Part shown: positions 50,249 through 58,477 of the stretch, piece by piece | How the letters are laid out: the number at the start of each line of letters is the position of its first letter | How positions within the stretch are numbered: position 1 is the stretch's first letter | NCBI GenBank assembly: GCA_031292515.1 | Contig: JARLGZ010000083.1 | Span: 29,141-93,140, forward strand | Direction of reading: 5' to 3' | Origin: Puia sp. | GTDB lineage: Bacteria; Bacteroidota; Bacteroidia; Chitinophagales; Chitinophagaceae | DNA: 64,000 bases | Notes under the pieces: generated by a model | What the model saw: the letters and a program-made list of their open reading frames with translations, nothing else | Databases searched by the model: none | Told to the model about the DNA's origin: nothing | Made by a program: the position numbers and the translations under genes

Positions 50249-51508
50249 TTATGGCATCACCGTGACTTTCCGACCCTCTATTTTAAAATGAATCTTTTCT
50301 GTCTGGATGTTTTCGAGCAACTGTGAAAGCAGCAGGTTCCGCTGGATACGCCCATCGAAATGATGGTCGGTGATCTTTCCCTCGTAGACGACTTCCACAT
50401 CATACCACCTGGCCAACTGCCGCATCACGCTTTTTAGATCCGCTCCGTCGAAATTGAAGTAGCCATTCTTCCAGGCTACTGCTTTTTCGGTGTCTACTTT
50501 CCGGGCTATTTTTATCGGAGAATCCGAGACCTGCGCCTGTTCACCGGGCTTTATGATGACCTGATCCGCACCCTTAATCACTCTTACCGACCCCTGGAGC
50601 AGCGTGGTCTTCGTGGCGTTTTCATCGGTGTAGGCATTCACATCGAAATGCGTACCGAGTACTTCCACGCTGCTTGCGGCGGGGCTGCCCGGAGCTGGCA
50701 GGATGTCTACGAAAAACGGCACAGCGGCGGCTGGTGCGGAAATGAGGTGAGAGACTTCAAAATAGGCTTCTCCGGTCAGCGCCACCCTTCTTTCCCCGTT
50801 TGTAAAAACGGTGGGGTACCTGAGCGAAGAAGCATTGTTCAGCCAGACCTTTGTTCCATCCGGGAGGGTCAGCCGAAACTGTCCGCCCCGGGGGGTGGTG
50901 ATCGTATTAAATAAGACCGAGGATGGTTTTTCAGATAATGTTTTGTCTTCCGACGACGGAGTATAGGCCAGTTGCCCGGGCCCGGTCTTCGCCAGTTTGG
51001 TATTACCCTGGTCGGGCAAGGCGTCGGTAGTACTACTGTCAAGCAGGATAGCAGTGCCATCCGCCAGAGTCAGAACGGCTTTGTCAGAGCCGGGCAGGGC
51101 ATCGTTGGGACGAGCGGCCAATCGGATCTCCGCCCCCTGCAAAGGCTTTTGTTTATAGTTATTCCACAGCCAGGCGCCGAGACCCAGGAGACTGGCAAGC
51201 GAGGCAGCCACCAGGTAGGATTTGTAGGAGCGACGGCCCAGCGGGACAACCTTGTCTTCTTCTTTTTCCCTGTCGTTTTTTTCAGCGGCAAGAAATGCAT
51301 GCATACGGGCATCCATTTTTTCCCTGTTCATCCGGGAGAGAGCCAGTAAGGAATCTGCCAGGTCCTCCCGGTTCTGAATCTTCCCGAAGAACCTGCGCGC
51401 TGGTTCTGAGCTTTCTATCCAGCTATTTAATTCTTCCCATTCTTCCGTGGAGAGCCCCTCTTCTGACAGATATTTTTCTAATAACTCAGTGATCCTGGAT
51501 TCCGACAT
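50249..51508 (-). CDS. FecR-family anti-sigma factor
   Basis: Inner-membrane anti-sigma regulator, 419 aa. N-terminal cytoplasmic part: MSESRITELLEKYLSEEGLSTEEWEELNSWI and RRFFGKIQNREDLADSLLALSRM; one membrane helix near residues 95-115 (YLVAASLASLLGLGAWLW); FecR domain with FNTITTPRGGQFRLTLPDGTKVWLNNASSLRYPTVF, GEAYFEVSHL, SVEVLGTHFDVNAYTDE and TLLQGSVRVIKGADQVIIKPGEQA; and C-terminal DUF4974-like domain (AWKNGYFNFDGADLKSVMRQLARWYDVEVVYEG). It would receive a signal from the STN domain of the SusC protein and release the ECF sigma factor encoded upstream. GC-richer than the SusC/SusD genes. Confidence 0.95.
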   Translation of the reverse strand: MSESRITELLEKYLSEEGLSTEEWEELNSWIESSEPARRFFGKIQNREDLADSLLALSRMNREKMDARMHAFLAAEKNDREKEEDKVVPLGRRSYKSYLVAASLASLLGLGAWLWNNYKQKPLQGAEIRLAARPNDALPGSDKAVLTLADGTAILLDSSTTDALPDQGNTKLAKTGPGQLAYTPSSEDKTLSEKPSSVLFNTITTPRGGQFRLTLPDGTKVWLNNASSLRYPTVFTNGERRVALTGEAYFEVSHLISAPAAAVPFFVDILPAPGSPAASSVEVLGTHFDVNAYTDENATKTTLLQGSVRVIKGADQVIIKPGEQAQVSDSPIKIARKVDTEKAVAWKNGYFNFDGADLKSVMRQLARWYDVEVVYEGKITDHHFDGRIQRNLLLSQLLENIQTEKIHFKIEGRKVTVMP

Positions 51509-52163
51509 ATGTTATATTGTGTTATACGTATGATTTACACGATGGTCTATATTAATTGGCGGCCCTTTTCAACCATATTTGTATAACTAATTACGACGAT
51601 CGATTCTTTTTACTACCAGAATATCAAAATAATTTCTAAAATTTTTCTTAGTCTCTGATAGATGGGCCCGGAGCTATTCCAACACTTTTTTTTCATACTA
51701 TGGGTCGTTTTACTTTGGGGCATACAATAGCGATTCCGCTCCGTCATCTGTAATGAGCGCTATCAAATCCATCATAGGCGATTCGCTCCCGGGATGATCC
51801 AGGCTATTTACCGTCCTGCCTGACCGCGGGACTTTTTTTGACATAGTTCGTCTGGGAACAATAGGAAAGAAGGTTCAATGGCTGGCCATGACTTTGACAC
51901 CTGCTCCCGGATTATTTTGGGAGCAGACGTCATCGCAAAGGAATTATTCAGCTGAAGCTTTGTTCCAATGGGGGACGCTCACTGAATAAAGACACCACGG
52001 GGAGTGGTGAGGACACCATTTGAGGTGGGTTTTTTTTGGACAGATTTTTCGCGTTTTTTCAGGATTTCCCAAAACCCTGTTCTATTCATTAATTACGACA
52101 GGGTTTCTGTCTTTACTGCCCGGGAGTGAATTTTTTTGTGCCTGGTAAGAACAGGGCGGTTTG
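51509..52163. other. Long gap between ECF sigma and fecR genes, containing a ghost SusC start
   Basis: No supported gene. 51685-51840 duplicates the SusC leader. The duplicated ATG (51694-51696, minus strand) opens 27 codons starting MKKKCWNSSGP and then stops. The rest (51841-52163) shows no coding. Confidence 0.5.
51685..51840 (-). promoter_or_regulatory. Copy 2 of the SusC leader element, upstream of fecR
   Basis: Imperfect copy of 49790-49950 in the same orientation. It keeps the start codon and the A8 run of SusC but the following sequence is unrelated. May drive fecR, or be the scar of a lost second SusC gene. Confidence 0.6.
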
Positions 52164-52769
52164 TCAGCGATGGATGAGCAGCCCCAGCAGAACCAGGAAA
52201 GCCAGTTCTGGAAGATGCGGCGTCAATTGTCGACGAAGGGATTTCGTCGCGTCCTGACTTTGGTTGTAGACAGCCTTTATGCTGATGCCCATCAGATTGG
52301 CGACTTCGTCGGCCGATTTGCCCACATAATATCTCAGGATGAATACTTCCCTGGTTTTTTCGGGGAGGTGTTTGATCGCGTGGAAGAGTTGGGCAAGCAG
52401 ATCGGCATGTATCCGTTCTTTCTCATGCAGTTGCTCCAGGCTGCCGGTGAGGCCGATGGAGGATTGCTGGTATTCCTTATACAGGTTATTCCTGCGCTGG
52501 TTCATCTTCAGGATATCCAGGCAGGCATTGCGGGCTACGAGGAAGAGATAGTTGCGCAGGTGAGAAGGCTCGCTCAATTCATCGCGCTCCTTCCACAGGG
52601 TGAAAAATGCCTTCATCGTCACGTCTTCCGCCTCTTCTTCCACTTTCAGCATATTATAAGACGCGATATACACGGCATCCCGGTAACCTTCATAGATCGT
52701 CAGGAAGGCCCGCTGGTCCCCGTTTTTCAAGGCGTCAAAAGTGTCCTGCGTCAGCATAAACTTAGGCAT
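52164..52769 (-). CDS. RNA polymerase ECF sigma factor (FecI-like)
   Basis: Sigma-70 family factor of 201 aa with region 2 (FLTIYEGYRDAVYIASYNMLKVEEEAEDVTMKAFFTLWKERDE, then LRNYLFLVARNACLDILKMNQRR) and region 4 (LFHAIKHLPEKTREVFILRYYVGKSADEVANLMGISIKAVYNQSQDATKSLRRQL, a helix-turn-helix that binds the -35 element). A hydrophobic tail (LPELAFLVLLGLLI) is common in Bacteroidota members. It heads the sigma, fecR, SusC, SusD order typical of trans-envelope signalling, although here 655 bp separate it from fecR, longer than usual. Confidence 0.95.
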   Translation of the reverse strand: MPKFMLTQDTFDALKNGDQRAFLTIYEGYRDAVYIASYNMLKVEEEAEDVTMKAFFTLWKERDELSEPSHLRNYLFLVARNACLDILKMNQRRNNLYKEYQQSSIGLTGSLEQLHEKERIHADLLAQLFHAIKHLPEKTREVFILRYYVGKSADEVANLMGISIKAVYNQSQDATKSLRRQLTPHLPELAFLVLLGLLIHR

Positions 52770-53189
52770 ACAATACGAATTATACGATCTTTTAAAATAC
52801 CGTACTATTTACTATTTATGAATGAGTAGAATAAAAAGGTCTGTTTGATCAAACGACCCTTTAATAAAATAAGGTTAGGTTTATGCACCGGAACTGGGAA
52901 TATCTTGTGGCGACAAATCGATAAGGAGAACGTTCATTTGGGGCAATCGTCTTTATTTATGGGCGTCAAGGTAGATATTTGAGGGAAAAAAACCAACGGC
53001 CTGCATGTTATTTTTGGAAAAACATTGCAGTTAAGCACATTGATGTGCATTTCTTATGCGGGCACACCTCCTTTTACTACATTTTTTTAGCACCATGATT
53101 TTTCAATCTCAATATTTAATAAAGAAAAAATGTCTGCCCACTAGTTAAATGACAGGGCGATTCGTTCCCGCTCCGAAATCTCTACAAAC
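52770..53189. other. AT-rich divergent intergenic region
   Basis: Upstream of the ECF sigma gene (minus) and the phosphodiesterase gene (plus). AT-rich stretches near 52790-52870 and 53085-53135 may contain promoters; no gene seen. Confidence 0.35.
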
Positions 53190-54824
53190 ATGATAAAATC
53201 CCTCCGGGCCAAATTCCTTCGCACAAGATCCAGCCAGAGCAGATTCTTCCGGACCAGATTCTTCCCGGCGAGATCCATCCCGACAGGATCCTTCCCGACA
53301 AAATCTTTCACTACCAGATCTTTCCCGGTAAGATTCGCCGGGTCGATAGCCCTGATCACATTGCTCCTCCCGGTCGCCCCGCCTGCAAAGGCCACAACCC
53401 GGTCATTCACCGGCATTCAATCCACGGGCCGATTCACAACCGCGAACCGGCCTGCAACTACGGCCGCAACCTCGTTCACGAGACCATTCCCTCCGCCCCG
53501 TCACGTACTCCTCATCAGTATCGACGGGTTCCGCCCCGAATTCTACCTCGACTCCGGCTGGAATACACCCAACCTGCGGCAGCTGGTGAAGCGCGGGAGC
53601 TATGCCCTGCATATGAAGAGCGTCTTCCCCAGCTTCACCTACCCGGCACATTCGAGCATGGTCTCAGGCGCTTTCCCGGCCATCCACCAGGTCTGCTATA
53701 ATGCCCCCTTTGACCCGACCGGGAGCGGCGACGGAAGCTGGAACTGGGCGACGAGCCTGATCCGGGCGCCGACAATCTGGGATGCGGCGAAAGCAGCCGG
53801 CCTGACGGCGGCAACCGTGGAATGGCCCGTATCGGTAGGAGCGCCGGTCACCTGGAATATCCCGGAGATCTGGCCCGTAAAAGACGGCGATGACAGGATC
53901 ACCGCGGCGAGGCCTTACGCGACACCGGGACTGATTGACGAGATCGAGACGAACGCCACCGGCAAGCTGACGCCATTCAGCATGAACGTGTCTTATTTCA
54001 GCTTCGACGAGACCGCGGCTCGCATGGCGGTTTATATCATGGAGAAGTACAAGCCCGGCATACTGGCGATTCATCTCGCCTGTGTAGACGAAGAAGAGCA
54101 TGACTATGGCCGGGAAGGAGATAGCGTGCGCCTGGCCGTTGCCAACGTCGATCACGAAGTCGGCGATCTGTTAGAAGCCGTCGAACGCGCGGGGCTGAAA
54201 GACAGCATGGCTATCGTAGTAGTCGGCGACCATGGTTTCTCGGACTTTCACCAGGTGATCGAACCCAATGTCTGGTTGTCGAAGGCCGGTCTGCTGCGGG
54301 CCGGCCCGGACTGGAATGTGAAATTCAACCCTGCCGGCGGCTCGGCTTTTTTGTACCCGCAGCATGCGTCCGACACGGCCGTTCTTCTCCCGAAAGTGCG
54401 GGCGGCGATCCGACAGGTCCCGGATTCTATTCGGTCCCGGTTCCGTATAATCGAAAAACCGGAATTGATGAGCATGGGTGCGGATTCGAAGGCCGTCATG
54501 GCGCTCGCCGCCCTGCCGGGGACTATCTTCGGGGGCAGGACAAAGGAGCCGGATTCGTTTGCCGCTTTCGGCGGTCACCACGGCTATGATCCGAACCTGC
54601 CGGATATGTACACGGGTTTTATCGTTGCAGGCGCCGGCATCCGACAAGGAACGGTGATCCCGGAATTATGCGTCGTAGACATCGCCCCGCTGCTGGCTGA
54701 ACTACTGGGGCTGGATTTCAAGGCGCCCGACGGGAAATTGGTTCCCGGTATTATGGTAAGCCCGAATGAAGGATCCAGACTCCCGAATGAACGGGTCTTC
54801 CGGATGAACGGGTCTCCCGGGTGA
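53190..54824 (+). CDS. ENPP-type phosphodiesterase/nucleotide pyrophosphatase (alkaline phosphatase superfamily)
   Basis: Exported metal-dependent phosphodiesterase. Catalytic core: HVLLISIDGFRPEFYLD (first metal Asp), FPSFTYPAHSSMVSGAFP (nucleophile Thr in SFTYPAH), LAIHLACVDEEEHDYG (Asp/His ligands), IVVVGDHGFSDF (GDHG) and GGHHGYDPNLPDMYTGFIVAGAGI near the end. These are the marks of the type I phosphodiesterase/ENPP family. The leader is strange: residues 1-50 are a period-5 repeat (KFLRT RSSQS RFFRT RFFPA RSIPT GSFPT KSFTT RSFPV) before a hydrophobic signal segment (GSIALITLLLPVAPPAKA), all encoded by a 15-bp tandem repeat. No in-frame ATG lies between, so translation either starts at 53190 or at an unrecognised codon. 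The stop lies inside a 17-bp repeat array. Confidence 0.9.
   Translation: MIKSLRAKFLRTRSSQSRFFRTRFFPARSIPTGSFPTKSFTTRSFPVRFAGSIALITLLLPVAPPAKATTRSFTGIQSTGRFTTANRPATTAATSFTRPFPPPRHVLLISIDGFRPEFYLDSGWNTPNLRQLVKRGSYALHMKSVFPSFTYPAHSSMVSGAFPAIHQVCYNAPFDPTGSGDGSWNWATSLIRAPTIWDAAKAAGLTAATVEWPVSVGAPVTWNIPEIWPVKDGDDRITAARPYATPGLIDEIETNATGKLTPFSMNVSYFSFDETAARMAVYIMEKYKPGILAIHLACVDEEEHDYGREGDSVRLAVANVDHEVGDLLEAVERAGLKDSMAIVVVGDHGFSDFHQVIEPNVWLSKAGLLRAGPDWNVKFNPAGGSAFLYPQHASDTAVLLPKVRAAIRQVPDSIRSRFRIIEKPELMSMGADSKAVMALAALPGTIFGGRTKEPDSFAAFGGHHGYDPNLPDMYTGFIVAGAGIRQGTVIPELCVVDIAPLLAELLGLDFKAPDGKLVPGIMVSPNEGSRLPNERVFRMNGSPG
53199..53340 (+). repeat. 15-bp-period degenerate tandem repeat in the leader of the phosphodiesterase gene
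   Basis: About nine units related to AGATTCTTCCCGGCC. Translated on the plus strand they give RFFPA/KSFTT-type pentads; on the minus strand they give DLAGK/NLVRK pentads. Confidence 0.8.
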
Positions 54825-54872
54825 ATAGGTCTTCCGGGTGAATAGGTCTTCCGGGTGAACCAGGCTCCCTGA
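54767..54872 (+). repeat. Five tandem 17-bp units across the stop codon of the phosphodiesterase gene
   Basis: Variants of CCGGGTGAATAGGTCTT, two of them identical. The TGA stop (54822-54824) is part of the third full unit; because 17 is not a multiple of three the frame would meet a TGA in the next copies anyway. Confidence 0.85.
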
Positions 54873-55031
54873 TTTATGGGCGGATGACCACCGGATTATA
54901 ACGGACACCCGCTGTATCGGGAACAGACAGCTGCCCGTCCTCGTACCGTTATTAAACGGTTGATTGACATATTTTTACAGAAGCGGCACCGGTTTTGTAG
55001 TCTAACCGGAAATCGCTAAAAAACCAACCGC

Positions 55032-57407
55032 ATGCTAAAAAACTATATCCGGATCGCTTTCCGGGTGCTATGGCAGAAAAAGACTTTCTCCCTGGTAAAT
55101 ATCGTCGGGCTGGCCGTCGGCATGACGGCTTGTTTTCTTCTATTTATCTACGTCCATTTCGAGACGAGCTATGATAAGTTTCATACGAAGGCCGACCGGA
55201 TCTATCTGCTGGGCAAGGATTTCGTCACCCCTTCGGGTGTGACACCGGCACGCAATACCAGCTTCCCGATGGGGCCCGCGCTTAAACGCGAGTTTCCGGA
55301 GATCGAGAACTATGTCCGGATCGTCAACACCAGCTCCACTGTCAGGAGAGGAACGATCTATATGGAGAATGAGAACAGCGCCATGGTGGATTCCTCGATC
55401 TTTTCGGTCTTCGACTTCCCGATGGTAAAGGGCGATCCGCGCACTGCGCTGAGAGAGGCAAACAGCCTCGTACTCACGGAGACGGCGGCAAAGAGATATT
55501 TCGGCGACGAAGATCCGATGGGCAAGCACCTGGATATCAATCATGGTTATTTCACGGCGACGGTGACCGGCATCATGAAAGACCTTCCCGAAAATTCGCA
55601 GATCGTAACGGACTTCTTCCTGTCTTCGACAGCCATGGCGAGGGATACCTCCCGCGAATCGAATTGGGGAGGCTTTGGTCCATCCACCTATTTATTGCTG
55701 AAGCCCGGCGCCGATCCGGCCCGGCTCGCTTCCAAATTTCCAGCTTTTGTCGAGCGCTATTTTTCTTCCATCATGAAGGAACGGGGCGAGAGATATGTCC
55801 TCGCCCTGGAGCCCTTGACATCCGTCTATTTGCACTCCCAACGCAGTGGGCTTAAGGTCAGCGGAAACATCCGAAACGTCTATTTCTTCGCTGCCATCGC
55901 CGTTTTTATCATCCTGATCGCCGGTATCAATTTTGTCAACCTGACGACGGCCTCCGCGGTCGTCAGGGCCAAAGAGGTCGGCATCCGCAAGATGTCCGGG
56001 GCGGGGCGTCTGCAACTCATCACGCAGTTTATGGGAGAGTCGATCCTGCTCTGCCTGCTCGCCTTCATCCTGGCGGTCTTGCTTACCGACTGGCTTACTC
56101 CGGGATTCAATCAATTGACAGGCCGGATGATGTCACATGGATTACTCCGAGACCCGCACCTGCTGCTTCTCTTATTCCTCATCGCCATGGGTATAGGGCT
56201 CCTGGCCGGTATCATCCCGGCATGGGTGCTGTCTGCCTTCAAACCCGCGACGGTATTGAAAGGGAGGTTCAGCACGGGAAGGTCCGGCAGCCGTCTGCGA
56301 CAGGGCCTCGTGATTACCCAGTTCGGCATCTCCATTTTCCTGATCTCGGCGACGATCGTCATCGGCAGCCAGCTCCGTTTTATGCGAAACCAGGAACTGG
56401 GGTTCAATAACAAACAGATCCTCGTCATCGAGCGGCCGGACAAGGGCAAATTCGTGTTTCAACAGGACGTCGAAAATGTGCCGGGTGTCATCGCGACTTG
56501 CTATTCAGGAGATATTCCGGGCGCCGGGTACTACCCGGACCCCACGGAAATTCAAAGCCCGTCGGGGCAACTGCAGGAACAGGATGCCGATATCTATACG
56601 ATCGATTTCGATTTCTTAAAGCTCTATGACTTGAAGATGGCCGCCGGGCGCCCGTTTTCAAGGGAATTGGGCGATTCTACCCCCCGGGCGATCATCCTCA
56701 ACGAGGCCGCCACGAGGTCAGTCGGATATGCTTCACCGGGAAATGCGGTCGGTAAGAGATTCGTCTGGAGGGGCGACACGTCCCGGATCGTGGGCATCGT
56801 GAAGGACTTCCACCAGCAATCCCTGCAGCAGCGCATCCTGCCGCTGGCCATCCGGGCGGATATCCCTCATTCCAATAAGCTGTCCGTAAAGGTCAACACG
56901 GCGAATTTGCCGGCCACCATCGCCGCCATCGGCAGGATCTATTCTAAATACGAAACCGACATTCCCTTCAAATACGACTTCGCGGACGAGTATTTCGACC
57001 GGCAATATCGCGGGGAGCAGCAATTCGGACGTCTGTTCCTGTACTTTGCCTTGCTGGCGATCTTTATCTCCTGCCTCGGCCTGTTTGGCCTGGCCTCCTT
57101 CAGCACCCTGCGGCGGACCCGCGAGATCGGTGTCCGGAAGGTCCTCGGGGCCTCGGTGACGGCTATCACGGGGATGCTTACACGTGATTTTCTGAAGCCG
57201 GTTATCCTCGCCTTGCTGATCATCTCGCCGATCGCCTGGTGGGCGATGGCCCGGTGGCTGGAGGACTTTGCCTATCGCATTTCCGTCGGGGCCTGGGTCT
57301 TTGCGCTGGCCGGGGTGATTGCCGTAGCGGTGGCTTTCCTCACCGTCAGCGTACGCGCCATCGCGGCCGCAAGATCCAACCCTGTAAAGGCTTTGCGGAG
57401 CGAGTAA
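55032..57407 (+). CDS. MacB/FtsX-like ABC transporter permease
   Basis: Permease of 791 aa with the duplicated Bacteroidota layout. It opens MLKNYIRIAFRVLWQKKTFSLVNIVGLAVGMTACFLLF (first helix) with a periplasmic MacB_PCD domain (ETSYDKFHTKADRIYLLGKDF, DFPMVKGDPRTALREANSLVLTETAAKRYFGDEDPMGK), a first FtsX block (FFAAIAVFIILIAGINFVNLTTASAVVRAKEVGIRKMSGAGR), a second periplasmic domain and a second FtsX block (FALLAIFISCLGLFGLASFSTLRRTREIGVRKVLGASV) ending AAARSNPVKALRSE. Works with a separate ATPase not encoded here. Such proteins export or mechanotransmit across the envelope; substrate unknown. Single gene. Confidence 0.93.
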   Translation: MLKNYIRIAFRVLWQKKTFSLVNIVGLAVGMTACFLLFIYVHFETSYDKFHTKADRIYLLGKDFVTPSGVTPARNTSFPMGPALKREFPEIENYVRIVNTSSTVRRGTIYMENENSAMVDSSIFSVFDFPMVKGDPRTALREANSLVLTETAAKRYFGDEDPMGKHLDINHGYFTATVTGIMKDLPENSQIVTDFFLSSTAMARDTSRESNWGGFGPSTYLLLKPGADPARLASKFPAFVERYFSSIMKERGERYVLALEPLTSVYLHSQRSGLKVSGNIRNVYFFAAIAVFIILIAGINFVNLTTASAVVRAKEVGIRKMSGAGRLQLITQFMGESILLCLLAFILAVLLTDWLTPGFNQLTGRMMSHGLLRDPHLLLLLFLIAMGIGLLAGIIPAWVLSAFKPATVLKGRFSTGRSGSRLRQGLVITQFGISIFLISATIVIGSQLRFMRNQELGFNNKQILVIERPDKGKFVFQQDVENVPGVIATCYSGDIPGAGYYPDPTEIQSPSGQLQEQDADIYTIDFDFLKLYDLKMAAGRPFSRELGDSTPRAIILNEAATRSVGYASPGNAVGKRFVWRGDTSRIVGIVKDFHQQSLQQRILPLAIRADIPHSNKLSVKVNTANLPATIAAIGRIYSKYETDIPFKYDFADEYFDRQYRGEQQFGRLFLYFALLAIFISCLGLFGLASFSTLRRTREIGVRKVLGASVTAITGMLTRDFLKPVILALLIISPIAWWAMARWLEDFAYRISVGAWVFALAGVIAVAVAFLTVSVRAIAAARSNPVKALRSE

Positions 57408-58477
57408 TCGAATAGGCGGGTAGCATGATTTCGGATATCCGGTAGTGTTCACACAGATCTGGTAGATGCCTTATTTTTATATATTCAGGAAGTATATCGC
57501 TAACGGATACCTGATATTTATAGATGATTAAAATTCCTTCATCGGCGATGAAATATTGGGCAATGAAATCCTATCTGAGATTCACGAACCGGTCGGTATG
57601 ACTGTTGATGTCGTAAAATCTTTCGGATAAAGTAAGACGCCTTCCCGAAAAGCGTCGCAGTCTTTCCAGGATGAGCCAAAATGTTTCCGAAACCGGACAA
57701 AATCACCCCGTGGCAGGACCAAATGCTCCCGGAGCTTGTTAAAATCTTACGAAAGTGGGATGAAAACCGTTTTTCTGATGACGGCAGATGATCCCCGCGG
57801 GACGAAATAGTCGAAATCTACTTAGGAAAAATACTAATATCATCGAGTAGATCTACGCGATTTTGCAATAGACTGAAATTCCTTTTGCATAAAATTCCCG
57901 GCGCCGAAAGACGTTGATCTTCAACTGATATTCAAAAAAAACGATTCATGTACGATCTGATTTTTCCGGAACTTGGAAAAAATGGAGGGTATGGGAAATA
58001 TAAAATTACTTTCTAGTTTTAACCTCGTAGGCTAAACGCTACTGATAAAGCGCCGCCGCAGACTAGAGTACCATTAATCACTAAACCTTCTAACTTATTT
58101 TCATGAGAATCCTATTCATGAGACTGGGCGCGGCTTTGCCGATGCCCGATATGTCTCCGCCACACTTCGCTACGGACAGTTTCACAGGGCAGCAAGAGTG
58201 CCCGGTCCCCCTTCCCACTTATCGATACGAATGATCAGGAGATGACCGATGTTTGGAGGTGTTCCCTCCGGACCCGGTAAAATCGGGCCATGACGCTTTG
58301 AAATCCGCGCTCATGACTTGATTGACTACTGCGATCGATCGCATGGCTGAAAAAAAATTTCAGCCATGCATCCTGACCTCTTATTGCCTGGTGTTTCCCG
58401 TTGGTACGAAAAAATGCCGTTCGCCCGGACAGGGTAGCGTATGTCCCGTCCGCAATAAACTCACAAAATTTTTTGTC
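57408..58477. other. Gene-poor kilobase
   Basis: No gene is well supported over more than 1,000 bases. AT-rich patches (57450-57540, 57830-57900, 57990-58020) alternate with GC-richer ones. Contains one short frame at 57681 with protein-like codons. No RNA gene recognised. Confidence 0.45.
57681..57791 (+). CDS. Very small protein-like reading frame (36 aa)
   Basis: ATG at 57681 to TGA at 57789-57791. The product, MFPKPDKITPWQDQML then PELVKILRKWDENRFSDDGR, has the look of a short helix with Trp/Asp/Glu residues and GC-rich third positions. No neighbour and no known family; may be a remnant or chance. Confidence 0.2.
   Translation: MFPKPDKITPWQDQMLPELVKILRKWDENRFSDDGR

Noticed and set aside
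53141..53416. Minus-strand frame resembling a pentapeptide-repeat protein
   Set aside because: It is the antisense reading of a 15-bp tandem repeat in the leader of the phosphodiesterase gene; only the repeat part looks like the family, and it has no independent support.
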